Shown one piece after another: positions 35,852 through 47,255 of a DNA stretch of 64,000 bases. The DNA lies in NCBI GenBank assembly GCA_963971425.1, contig OZ020516.1:35452199-35516198 (forward strand). Direction: 5' to 3'. The notes under the pieces were generated by a model. That model searched no databases, was not told the DNA's origin, and was given only the letters and a program-made list of their open reading frames with translations. The translations under genes were made by a program, and so were the position numbers. Origin of the DNA: Bryoerythrophyllum caledonicum (taxonomy: Eukaryota; Streptophyta; Bryopsida; Pottiales; Pottiaceae). Numbering within the stretch: position 1 is the stretch's first letter; every line of letters begins with the position of its first letter.

Positions 35852-37168
35852 TTCAGAAGCAATAAGTACGTATACTTATGTGAGGATACTATACAAACAT
35901 AATCAAACTGAATGGGGTCATATGGTTGGTTTCTTTCTTTACACAATTTTCAAATTCTAGTACTTTTTTTCCCCTTAATTTCTTCAATTGCAACAACTCC
36001 ACCTATAATTTTCACATATTCAAACGATTGGGAATTGAATTCGTTTATTTATTACGGACAAATCTCTTATAATTTCGAAAATTTTGGACAACTCTCCGTT
36101 TTGAATTAATTATGTTCGAAAGCGACGGTAGTGCCGATAATAGCAATAGCAATTTCGTCGACGGCGACGGAGACGTCCGTCTCCAGAGGCAGCGACGTCC
36201 GTCGCCCTCCGTCCAAAGAAGTCAAGACCAACCGCGACCCAGAGGTCCCTGTTCACCGGCAACACCCGGTGATCGTCCTCTCCCACGCCAAAGTTTTTAG
36301 GGTTTCCAGAGTCGATTTCGTTGTCACCGAATTCCCACAAAATAGTTCGCCATCGCCATCGCCATCGCCTTCGCCTTCACCACGCCCGAGTGCACGCCCC
36401 GCGCCATTTCTCCAAGTCCCCAGATGCACAGTTGAGGCCGGACGAAAGCCACCCTTGGGAAAAATATGAGTACGTTTCTTGGACTCTCCTCTTTCATTTT
36501 AATTTTCCTCGTGGACGTGGTTCTTTCCCCGAGGTATTCCGATATTTTTGTTTTCTAGCACCTGCGTTTTTTACCTCCTTTGAACGTGGTACGCGAGTTT
36601 CTTGTTCGGATGTTCTTCGACCTCGATCGGTTGACGTCAGATGCCCCTTTGTATGTTTGCTGATGAGTCATAGTCTTGCTTGCGCTTTCAAGGTTATGTA
36701 ACGAGCCTGTGATTTTTTGTTTCGTCGGTAGCGTGAGAAGTGTAGATAGATGGCTGGTTTTTTTAAACTCCTGTTGAGGGTTTATAGTTCGAATGCGGGT
36801 GTGTTGTTGTGAGGGTACCAGAGGTTAGAATCTGGAGTTGAGTTACATGATTTGCATGTTGCGGTTTCCTCGAGGAATGTTCTCCGTGGGTATGTCTTAG
36901 AGTAGCTGTGGGTCATGTGAGTAAGAGTATGGTTGTGTATTTCTTGGGCGGTGGAGAATCACACATTTCTGCGATAAAGTATGTATACTCGCATTGTGGG
37001 TCGGTAATCATGGACTGAAGAGTGGCATCTTGGATGCAATTTTCTTTTTCTCAGGTGGTTTTCGTTTGTTGCATCGTGCAGGAGGTCGAAGTTTTACCGT
37101 TGACAAGTATCAGAACAAACGCCACTGAGAGTTGTAGTTATCGGTTTGTTTCTGCCTGGACGGTCGAA
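35852..37168. promoter_or_regulatory. Upstream and 5' leader region of Dr1
   Basis: There is a sharp change from AT-rich to GC-rich at about 36110. A (CCATCG)n-type microsatellite (36349-36380) is followed by several GT donors, including ATGAGTACG near 36470, and by TTTCTCAG/GTGCAG acceptors just before the coding start. A long leader with a 5' UTR intron is likely. The short frames in this leader have no supported homology. Confidence 0.4.
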
Positions 37169-38472
37169 ATGGAGAGCGCTGGAAGCCGTCCAAAAGATGA
37201 CGTTTCCCTGCCTAAAGGTAAGGAGTTCATTTTGCCGACACGATTGACATTTATCCTCACTCTATTTTTTGTTTTTTTGCTTGCTGAAGTGTAGAATGAT
37301 CTCCGGCTTTAGCTTTTCAGTTGATCTTTGTCATTTTGGGAATTTGCTCCCGTAATCAATTGCTGTGCCAAGTGGTTTCCTTAGCACTCACATGAGGGTG
37401 ATCTGTTTTGGGTGCAGCTACCATGACTAAAATCATCAAGGAGATGTTGCCTCCAGATGTTCGGGTTGCCAAAGATGCGCAAGATTTGTTGGTGGAGTGC
37501 TGCGTTGGTGAGCTATTTATTTTGTGTAGGTTTCGCATTTTTATGCAGGGGCTTAGTTGGTTATAAACCTCACAAAGCTAGAGTGGTATTCGGTGGTGTT
37601 GATCCTGACGTGGTTGTATACAGAGTTTATCAACTTGATCTCATCTGAATCAAATGAGATCTGCAGCAAGGAGGAGAAGCGGACGATTGCTCCAGAACAC
37701 GTTTTGAAAGCACTTGAGGTACGCTCTAGATCCTCTTATTTTATTTTTGTTTCAGGCTTCATAAGGTTTCAGCTGTAGTTCCCAGTTCATGAAATTCTCA
37801 TCACATGGTGTCCTCGTACTAAACATTATTTGTCACGTTCTGTTCGTTATTGTCTTTCGCAATGTTTTCTTTCCTCCCTGAAAGAATCTCTTGGTTATAC
37901 TGATATCTAAAGCTGCTGGTGTGAGGTTTTGTTTTTCACTTCGTCTCATGATATCACTCCCTCATTTGGAGATACCTTATTTCACAAGATATCCGAAATG
38001 TTGATGCAGATTCTGGGTTTCGGAGAATACATCGGAGAAGTTCAAGCTGCTTACGAGCAACACAAGAATGAAACGCTGGTAAATTCTTTGTTGGTTTAGG
38101 GGAATTCTTCCGTGCGCTTCCAGAAATCAGAAAGCTGGATGTGATTTATTGCTAGACGCAATGTAGGGAGTCAAAATATTTGGAATGAAGTGTTGAGAAA
38201 CATATGGCATATTCCAGTATGATTCCTCAAGCAAACGAATCTGGAAGCCAATTTTAAGCAAATTAATTGTGAAATATGCTTTTAACGCAGTTTACCGCTT
38301 GTGTGCACAGGAATCCCCGAAGGTAGGAGGACGATGGGCAAAGGAAGGAGGAGGTGGTATGACAGAAGAGGAGGCTATTGCTGCGCAACAACGAATGTTT
38401 GCTGAAGCTCGTGCCCGCATGAACAGCGGTGGAGCTCCAGCACCTGCTGCACAAGCTAATGACTCTGACTAG
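37169..38472 (+). CDS. DR1: Dr1 / NC2-beta, TBP-associated histone-fold repressor subunit
   Basis: Five exons, 37169-37217, 37418-37507, 37624-37718, 38010-38078 and 38311-38472, close to 154 residues, near the usual plant length. Residues about 18-101 form the histone fold: TKIIKEMLPPDVRVAKDAQ, then LLVECCVEFINLISSESNEI, SKEEKRTIAPEHVLKALE and LGFGEYI. The C-terminal tail (102-154) has GGRWAKEGGGG, a Glu/Ala/Gln helix (TEEEAIAAQQRMFAEARARM) and an Ala/Pro-rich end. In the family, Dr1 pairs with DRAP1/NC2-alpha, binds TBP on DNA in the nucleus and blocks assembly of the Pol II initiation complex. All splice junctions are GT..AG with matching phase. The N-terminal 16 residues (MESAGSRPKDD...) are typical of plant forms. 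Confidence 0.95.
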
Positions 38473-39099
38473 GCTCTTGATTTATTGAGTAGCCTAGTTG
38501 TACAATGTGCTTTCCTTCATCATATCCACTTTTTGGGAATTTGCTGGGCTAGGTGTTTTGTGAGCAACGTCCTGTTGTGGATGTGTAAAGACACGACTGT
38601 AAAATTTGAATCGCAGAATACAGAATTCTATCACACATCACCCCCCTTCACTTAAGTATGGTATTTGGTGTGGCTTGATATTTACTGTCACTTACCTCAC
38701 TATGTGCAGTTGCTCACCCCAAAAGTAAATTTAGTGGTTCTTGTCAAGTTGAGTTAGAGGGGTGGAGAAACCTTACACTAATTGCACGTCCGAAGAAAAA
38801 CAATTATGAAACTTTGACAATTAGCTTTCAAGTTTGCCATTTGAATGAAAAGAATTTTTTAGGGTCAATACAACCTAATTCTTTAGGCCTATGAGGGTGA
38901 GCAGCCCTTGGAGAGTCTACGAGTGTAGATCGTCATCTACATAGTGGGTACACTTCATCATGATTGGTGGCCACGGAAATCACTATAGTTTGGTTGTCAA
39001 ATTCTAGCTCGTATTCTCATCACATTTGTTGGAAGTGTACGGATCCTTGGAACCTAACTTAGGCCATGGATCAAATAGAGATGAAGTATGAGTCCACCA

Positions 39100-39765
39100 A
39101 ATTTGCAAATTACTCCAAAAGTGACCACCTATGTGCCTCTTGTCCTTAACCCATAAAGGATAAAGCCTATGACCATGGCATCAATCCTAATTTTCATTCC
39201 ACTGTGTGCTTGATTTCTTCGTTTAATATAGGTGGAATTTTTTTAATTTTATTTTTCACACATGAGATCACATGTCTTGCTTATTCACAAAAATTGCACA
39301 TTTTTGTGGATAATTTATAATCATTGTGATTTTCGGAAGAATAGTGAAGAAAATTCATATCGAGTACATCAATTACTCAAAATTTTGAAAATTTCACTAG
39401 AGATGTACACTACAGTGCCAAGATTTGGGCTGTTGATGAAAATTCCGTGTTCAGCTAAAATTAGTAATTCGGTCAACCATGGTTTTAGCAAAGTTTAAAC
39501 TGCAATAAATTATTCAATTTTTATGTATTTTGCAAAATTTTCGAATGGAAAGTAGACTTCATAAGCTTTGTTTTGTTAATTGGACTTAGAATCAAAAAAT
39601 ATCATATGAATGACTCAAATTCAATTTTAGAGCAAAAGCTAGAAGTTTCTAAAATACACTACATTGAAATCCACGTCACGAAGATTTTCTTCTCGAGATA
39701 AAACATGACTACCTCAATGAGGCAAGTTTCATCATCACCTACAACAAAGTAGTTGTGCATGGTAC
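39100..39765. repeat. Dispersed repeat family H, copy 2 (inverted)
   Basis: The reverse complement of 16800-17450, with shared blocks TCAACCATGG, AGCTAGAAGTTTCTA, CCTCAATGAGGCAAGTTTCATC and CCTAATTTTCATTCC. Non-coding. Confidence 0.65.
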
Positions 39766-40449
39766 CCGGCGTTTACAACTTTGAGGAGGGCATGTGTGGT
39801 TTGCAACAACACAAAAGGCAAACTCACAAGATCAAAGATTTATTGCCTATTATGCAACAATTAGTTCATGTGTTTGCGGAAAGGATGTTTTGCAATTTAT
39901 CATCAGAATTTGCAGTAAATATCTATCCTTTGCTAGGTAGTTTTTCTTCAAAGTCTTGTGACATTGACATTGTTTACAAGTATAGTATTTGTATTGTAAA
40001 TATGTTTAGTGACATTTAATAGGAAATTAGGAATTAAAATTGTTGATGAAGATCAAAGAAAATATTGGAAGTACAATATGCACATTGTAAGTGGTCTTGT
40101 CTTTTGGCCTTCCAATATTGTTATGTGCTCTTTGGAGAAATCTACTTTGCTGACCTTCTATAGAATGGATTGAAAATGAATGTGGATCATGTAAACTACT
40201 TTACATTTAAGAGATGCATGTGAAGATTGGAGAGTGTATACATTTTCAAGCAACTATGTGCCAATCAAAGTTTCTGTGAAAATTTCGAATTACTACCGAA
40301 ATTCCAACTACTTTGATGCATACTACATGATAAAGTGAAAGTGTAATAATAGCCTTGTTTGTGGCTTTCAATTGAACCTTCAAACACCCAACTTCCCTAA
40401 TTATGATATCTAGTGTAGAGCACACTCATTGATGTATAAAAGGTATTCA

Positions 40450-40545
40450 TTTTTATTCTTGATGACAAATTTTACCAACAATGTTTACAACAACCCCCCT
40501 CTTTGAATGGTATAGATAGTTGTGCTCTAGATCAAAATCTTCATT
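40450..40545. repeat. Dispersed repeat family E
   Basis: About 95 bp shared with 6768-6855, 45788-45880 and 46552-46640. The core is TTTACCAACAATGT...CCCCTCTTTGAATGGTATAG...TTGTGCTC. Function unknown; in the 45.7-kb copy it forms the loop of a TIR element. Confidence 0.65.
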
Positions 40546-41840
40546 AAAATAGAGAATTATTGAATTCCAGATCAACAGTGTGGTCAAATTTCAGATGATT
40601 ATTCCTTAAAGGACACGCGTCTTCTCCTGGTAAGATTGAGCTTGGATAGGGTGTACGATCTCAAATGTTGGCATGATTTTTAAATATTTTTTATTGAATG
40701 GGAAATTTTGTATTGAATTTCCACTGACAAAATTTTCATAGAAATATGATGTACTGTTCAAAAGTTACAAACAATATTCAAGGACATGAGAAATAGTGCA
40801 ACAACACTTTTATTAACTCTAACTTTAATAGAAATTAAGATTTAAGCCCTGATTTTAAAGTTTTTTCCCCTCTTGAAAAGGGAATGGAAATCTTTGTATC
40901 TACATTGGGGACTTTTGAGTGTTTAAAATATGAGAAGGATATGCTATATGCAAAATTTGTTAGTGTCTTGTTCATTTTTGGCACATTGTTGCATTGCAAG
41001 ACATTTAGAGACATCTTCTAACCCTCTTCTACTTCTAAAATTTGGTTCACATATGCTCAACATGATTTTTGTTCATTTAAATTACAAATTCACAGCCCGT
41101 AGTGCAAAAAACTGCCACGAAAGGTGGTCAAAGCCAGTTGCAGTAGTGGAGTAGGACCTTAGAAAAACTTTATGTCTCACTTCAAACTCTAATATCCTTG
41201 CAGCCAAACATACCCAAATTTTCACCACCCACTCTCATACAAGTTTATTACAAGATCCTAGGTTAGACTTTCATTTGTTTTGAATCATTTTGTGTCAAAT
41301 GCCCTGAAAATGGCAGTTTTGAGTGATTTTGGGTGTTAAATTGTCAAAGAACTTTAGGGGCTCAATTCTCTTAAAATGCGTCTTTCAAACCGTTGCATGA
41401 TGCAGTAAATATTGTACATTCATTTCTTCTGTATTGTCTGGTGGCGTCAAATGTAACATGGGTAGTGCCTACGAGAAAAATAATATACACCTTCGTAACA
41501 TGGCATTCGCTTATCCATTCTTCAGTTGAGTATCATTGTTCGTCGAACGAAGACCCGTCCTCGACTAGAAGTGGCTGCAAAACCAAGGGCAATTTATAAG
41601 ACCATAACGGATACAGTACCCGTCAGTGAAAACTCTTTGGAACCACAAGCAGGAGTGGGGGTGTTACGATGCAAACCTTTGTCAAAGGAAGTGATGGGGT
41701 GGACAGCTTTGCACTGAAAGAATACGACCGTAGTAAGGCTTCCTGGGCCTGCATTCACACCATTTAGTTAGCATATCTCTATCTATACCTGGTACCATTA
41801 ACTAGCTTTTCAGGTAGTAGTTGAGGTCAAAAGGTTGGGC

Positions 41841-44270
41841 TCACACCAGCTGATCCCAGTTGGCGCAGAGAATGATGGAAATGAGGGCTATGATTTGTGT
41901 CACCAGGCCGCAACCCATGCCCAGCCATAAGCCCTGGAATGAAAAAAAAAAGAAGAAAAAAAGCCTTTAATATAAGCATCATTTGGAGAGAATTGAACCT
42001 CGCACTTCACTTCATGGTACAGGAATTGACCTTTGCATCAAGATGGAACACAAAGGATGAGACGACGGCGACAGGTAATCCAACAGCGTAGTAGGCTCCC
42101 AGATTGGCAATAGCACCGGCTCGTTGCCATCCAATCCCTCTTACGACTCCTGCACATTGATGAGAACGTCGTGTCTGTCAAACATGGCTAGTTTTTTAAC
42201 TCAGGGAATTGCTGGAGTAGTCCATGGTTTCTCAGCAAGGAGGGCCCTTTCCCTTGCCTGTAAGAGCAGCCCCTACGGCATACAGAGAGGCGATTACTGC
42301 AAGGTGAGGTGCCGTGTTTGCGACGTGTTGCACCACTTCAGGGTCGTTGCTGAATGCCCATCCCCAACTATGACGCAGCGAGTAGATGAGGCTCGCCATC
42401 GCCATCCCGTACACCGTCCCAATGACGAGAGACACGGCCACAGCTGAGCGCGCTGCGTGCGCCTTCCCTGCTCCCATCTCATTCGCCACTCGGACGCTGC
42501 AGAGCCACATTCTTTGAGCTTATGTTTGGTATCGAAGCTCATTCAAATTATTCCTACAATCCTCTCATTCGGCTAAGATTCACGATACAACATGACCTCT
42601 CAAAACTACGCAAATCTAAACTCCGACTTTTCTTCATGACCTCGGATGTTTGTTTGTTCCAAAAACAACAAAAAATTACCACATTCTGTCTTCTTTCACT
42701 TGCTATCTGCGTCCATTGCAAAGAAGGTGAGGTTAAGTACCTTGTTGCAACAGCGAGAGCAAGCGCGTTGGTGTTTGATAATGCCAGCAGCCCCATGCTG
42801 CAAAAACGTCATGGCTACGTTACCGTGTTACAGAGGTGACCTCTTTTAATCCACAACTAAGTACCCCAGGGTCAAAGATTAGAAAACTCACTTCTTATCA
42901 TCAATCAATCTTTCAATTCATCCTCATGAGGGAAACTTCTCTTTTTGGACTCTGTACGAAAGGAAGTAGACTACCAAGAACACGTTTTCAGTGGTTAATG
43001 TCTATGCACAGTTTTGTATACTAACGATCCTTGGACGAAGCGTAAAAAACTAACCAGATTGCAACAGATGAGAGATTCAGTTTGGGGTTGGGAAGCAGCC
43101 CGGCCAACAAAATTAGACCTTCAGACGCCCAGTGCTCCAAGCTGCCACATCGATGAAAGCAAAATAAACCTCATGATCCAATCCAATCACAAATCATGTC
43201 TTCGTTAAATTTGAGACATACCACAACATGATCGCAGACGGAATGGCGAGGCGGAAGAAACCCCCCAAGTCCTGGAACGCGTCCCACGTGAACGAGGGGA
43301 AGGTCTTCTCGAACCGCGGCGAGAGTCGGATGAACGAGACGAAGGCGACCAAGTTGACGACCATGGAGGTGTCGTACGCGACAGCCACCCCGACGTAGCC
43401 CACGTCGAGCCAGTCCACGACGAACCAGAGGAGCGGCACATGGAACACAACCGTCACCGCGACGCATGACATCAGCTGGAACACGGCGCGCTGCGTCTGG
43501 AAGAACTTGATGAGAGGGTACAGGAACGCGTAGAGGAGGAGCGCGGGGAAGAGCCAGTACGCGTAGATCTGCGCGGCGTGCGCGATCGCGGGTTCCTGCC
43601 CGGAGGCCACCAGGATGCGCTCCATGTTGAGACAGAGCGCGACGATCGGCGCGCACGTCACGAGCAGGATGAAGATGGCGCGTTGCAGGAACACGCCCAG
43701 CAGGTGGTGCTGCCTCGCGCCGTAGGCTTGCCCGCACAGCGTCTCCATCGCCGTCGACATGCCCACCTTCACGAGCAAAAAACCACTGGTTAAGATCGGT
43801 GCCGCATGTCTAGATTATCAGTATGGATCAGATATTCATCACTCCCAGTTTGAAATCCGCCCATATAACCTTTTGGTGTGAGAGATTCGGGTGAGGAGTT
43901 GTGGTACCAGGACCGTGAAGCCGACCATGGAGCTGAAGGTGTTTGCCAACGTGACGGCAGCGAGGTAGAAGGCGCCGAGATGACCCAAGAACACGGTGCA
44001 GGAGGTGCTCATGATGTACTGCAGCATGTACATGCACATGATGGGGCCGGCCAGCCAGCACTGCTCGCGCACCTCGGCCCACACCCACCGCGAGGTGCCC
44101 TTCTCCTCTAGTAAGTCATGGCTCGCAAGGTTGTTGCCATGGCCATCCCTCGAGGGCCGCGTCACGGCGATCAAGTTCTCCGCCACCGCGAACAGCCTTG
44201 GCGTCGTGGACGCCAGGTTCACCTCCGCGTTCACTAGCGGCTCCGTGAAGTCCACTTCGCCGATCGTCAT
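41841..44270 (-). CDS. MATE/DTX-type multidrug and toxic compound extrusion transporter
   Basis: Seven exons on the minus strand: 44270-43908, 43766-43222, 43141-43055, 42797-42741, 42496-42258, 42149-42031 and 41933-41841. They give 500 residues, the normal plant MATE length with about 12 membrane helices. Signature pieces: EVREQCWLAGPIMCMYML (66-83, TM1), ETLCGQAYGA (129-138), CLEHWASEGLILLAGLLPNP (303-322), SVRVANEMGAG (351-361), VVRGIGWQRAG (432-442), LGAYYAVGLPVAVV and GLWLGMGCGLVTQI. MATE proteins export organic cations, flavonoids, alkaloids or citrate across the plasma membrane or tonoplast in exchange for protons; the substrate here cannot be told. The start at 44270 gives an EPL-containing N terminus; an earlier in-frame ATG (44396) would lengthen it. 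The fifth intron begins with GC (ACAG|GCAAGG), the only donor that keeps phase. Exons 1-2 are markedly GC-rich; exons 3-7 are not. Confidence 0.93.
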
Positions 44271-45345
44271 ATTCTGCCTCGAGAGGAAAGTGGTGGGGTT
44301 CACTTGGAAGTTAAGTTGTTCGTGCAGAACGCCATTCAGCTGAAATCTGAGACAGGTTTCGAAGAGACGTACTCCTGAGAATCTGGTCTTTCTCAACGAT
44401 GATACAAACTCTCACGCATTTTGAGAAGAGAAGGGAAGCTCAACAGAACAGAGTAGATGAGATACCCAACTGAGCTAGTATCAGTTGCTAGTCAATGACC
44501 TCACCTCTAGTTTGCAGCAGCTGCCTTCTAGAATAAGAAAAACAAGACCGTCAAGTTTCAAGTCAATATCGAAGGCTTGTCTCCCCAGCCCGACCAAAAT
44601 ATCTGGATATCATGTACTAAAATCCAGATCAGAGTCGGGGTGAAGCAAAAACTCTGATTGTCCGGACAAACGAGTGTTGCTTCCTAAAGAAAAAGTGCCG
44701 CCCGGCTGCAATAAAAAACGAAACGTCCACTTCGATGCGTAAAGAACCCAGGCTCAAGAACTTCCACAACGGCTCGAATCTTCAGCAGCACCGTCAATTG
44801 CAGAGAAGACACACCTGAGGGCCAATCAACCTGGCGACTGGTTCAAGCCATCGAACTACTGTCGCAGAGGCGGCGGACTTTTCCAGGTGCCACAAACCAG
44901 AATCAAGGAGGCAAAACCGGTTCTAATTCCATTTCCAAACTTGTCATCACCGGCATTCGAGTGGACGTGTGTCCGGAACGGTAATCTAACCGTGTCTCTC
45001 TAGACTAGTAATGAGAATCCAAAGATGCTAGCTGAGCAGTCGAGTGTTGAGAATGAGGAACAGATCAGAAGCAAGCGGAAGAGTACTTGAATGGAGTCTT
45101 TCTGTGAGGGGATTAAGATGCTGAAGTTGGACGTGGTTGACGAGGTTCGTAGAACGCTAGTTGCTCCAGCTTCGGTGCCTTCCTTCGGTGCTTCGTGTGC
45201 ATGGGTGCACGCGAGATTTGCCCCAAATCACGAGCCTGGAGCCAAAGAAAGCAGGTGAAAAGTCGGTGAAAGTGGGCACATAACACTAAGCAATAGTTGA
45301 ACTTTGGTCCCAAAATGTAATAAGGAGTGACCCCAAACCGTTCTC
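44271..45345. promoter_or_regulatory. Upstream region of the MATE gene
   Basis: No gene is seen. Composition is intermediate between genic and repeat DNA up to about 45240. It probably contains the leader and promoter; no TATA box was assigned. Confidence 0.4.
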
Positions 45346-45349
45346 TTAT

Positions 45350-45625
45350 TGGAGTCAAATAGGTCTGAGATCACATTGTTTGTCAAAAGGGACAATGACG
45401 AAAGTTGAAGTAAACATGCAGATTTTATCTCAAGACTCAAAGGTGTGAAATTTACAGTACATAGAAATAATAAGATCAAAAATCACCCGGGCTCTGAACT
45501 GTGTTGTAGAATATGTGGTACTTATCATGGGTTGGGTCGGAATTTTTATCCCTCCTTTATCCCAATGCTAGGAATTGGTGTGAGTAAAAGAGAGAAAGTG
45601 TGTCATACATGACCAATACATCAGT
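45350..45625. repeat. Dispersed repeat family G, copy 2
   Basis: Matches 14690-15005 in the same orientation (CACATTGTTTGTCAAAAGG, GAATATGTGGTACTTATCAT, CCCTCCTTTATCCCAATGCTA). Non-coding. Confidence 0.6.
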
Positions 45626-45733
45626 GACAAAAAAAACCAAACGGACTTTTGAGAACTTCCAAGCAATGCCACAAATGACAAGCTCACACAAGGTGCAGCG
45701 ACCCAAGACTATCCACCTCAATGGCCCAATGGT

Positions 45734-45953
45734 ACACTGATTTTGATGTTTAGTGTCATGGGCAGTAATTGACTTGTAAAAGCTATAAGTTTTCACTCTC
45801 GATGAATATTTTTACCGACCATGTCGACTATGATCCCCCTCTTTAAGTAGTATAAATTGTTGCGCTCTTAGTAAAAATTAATATCAAATATAAAAACTTA
45901 CAGCATTTACAAGTCATTAACTGCCCATGTCACTAAACATCAAAATCAGTGTA
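45734..45953. mobile_element. Stowaway/mariner-like MITE with about 50-bp inverted ends
   Basis: The left arm (about 45732-45784) and right arm (45901-45954) are nearly perfect inverted copies. Outermost is CACTGATTTTGATGTTTAGT and innermost TGACTTGTAAA. TA flanks both ends (GTA|CACTG...CAGTG|TAC), fitting TA-targeting Tc1/mariner-type elements. The loop contains repeat family E. No coding capacity. Confidence 0.75.
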
Positions 45954-45954
45954 C

Positions 45955-47255
45955 TACTAAATATTCTAGTTGTTGTTCTCCAAAATTTATGTTGATTGAG
46001 TTTCCTATCAAAGTTCTCTTATCTGAAAAGAGCTTTCAACTTATAAAGTACCCCTACATCAAGCATAAAATTTAGTGTAGCACCGTATTTAGATGGCGGT
46101 GGAGGGTCCACTGGCTGTGAGGTTGGGCTGTGTGCTGGGTTGGTAGAATACATGAAGTATACTATAGAGGAACTCTTCTCACGTCTTGGGCTGCGGTTCG
46201 AGTGAAAAGATTACAATAAATGATGGGTACATGTGAACGATCCAATCCGGCATGTGAACTATCCAAACATGTCATTATTTGTTGAGATATGTCATCCCAT
46301 TACCACCGGCTTACATGACCAGCCACTTGTACAGGAAGAGTGTAGTAGCCGGTAATGGGAAGATTCATATGTGGTTGGTAATGGGCTAACATACCTTACT
46401 GGATAGCACAGAACATTTAATAGTAGGTGTACCTGTTTTAAATAAAATAGTGATGAGAGACTCTAATTCATTTTGAATCTTAAGAATTACAAAGTACTCT
46501 AACAATGATGTTAAGTGTATTCACACTAATTGATCTAAAAATGCTATGATTTTTTATTCTTAATGAATATGTTTACCAACTATGTATACAATAAGTAGTT
46601 AGATAGTTGTGCTCTTGGTAAAAAATCTTCATCAAAAGGAAAAGGCTATAGCACTTACAAATCATATAGTGTGGATACACAAAACATTATTATTAGTGTA
46701 CTTGATTGGGCATATTAGAGTTATGTTTTGAGCCACTCAAAGTCTCATAAGAACACCCTCCCTCTTTTTCTTAGAATACCACTATTTGTTCACTCTTATA
46801 GCTATTGGATATGAAGGAACTTGGAGGTCTATTCTTATTAAGTATGGAAGAGCTTGGTGGTCTCTAAACTCCATGGAGAAGTAATTTTAGTTGCCTTTGG
46901 AGATGAAGAAGGGATCATATTGTGTTGTGAATCTTAACTACCTTTCTATTCTTCAAGCTACTACTAGAAAATTAGAGATATTTAGGGCTAATTTCAATAT
47001 TAAAAATGAGAAAAGAGGTCAAAATCATTGGATCTTTGCATAACTTTACAAATAACTTTATTTTCTCAAGTTCCATGGCCTTCGTAGAAAAACATTTGCA
47101 AACTCAACTTTGATACCCTCCAAAAATGATTGAGTCTATCCATCCTACAAATGCTATTTTGGATGCTACACTAGTGCGACCATAGTAAACCAACAAGCCA
47201 ATTCCGAGGGCAATGGTGCTCCCTAGGCAACCCTAGAAATCTCCCTCCCCACTAA
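45955..47255. other. Gene-free stretch
   Basis: No gene is seen. 46552-46640 is another copy of repeat family E, next to a partial right arm of the MITE type at 45734. The rest is AT-rich. Confidence 0.5.

Larger units (their letters stand above)
38473..41840. other. Gene-free stretch between Dr1 and the MATE gene
   Basis: AT-rich. 39100-39765 is an inverted copy of repeat family H (see 16800-17450) and 40450-40545 is a copy of family E. A locally GC-richer part (41520-41720) has a short open frame without a recognisable product; it may belong to the 3' region of the MATE gene. Confidence 0.5.

Noticed and set aside
36112-36701. Overlapping frames of 62-126 codons upstream of Dr1
   Set aside because: They depend on a CCATCG microsatellite and have no domain; they lie where a 5' leader is expected.
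41526-41717. 63-codon plus-strand frame in a GC-richer patch downstream of the MATE gene
   Set aside because: No domain, no splice partners, and it lies in the probable 3' region of the opposite-strand gene.
43171-43793. Arg/Ala-rich frames overlapping MATE exon 2 on both strands
   Set aside because: Frame-shifted or antisense readings of the GC-rich MATE exon; only the frame encoding ETLCGQAYG and its helices matches a family.
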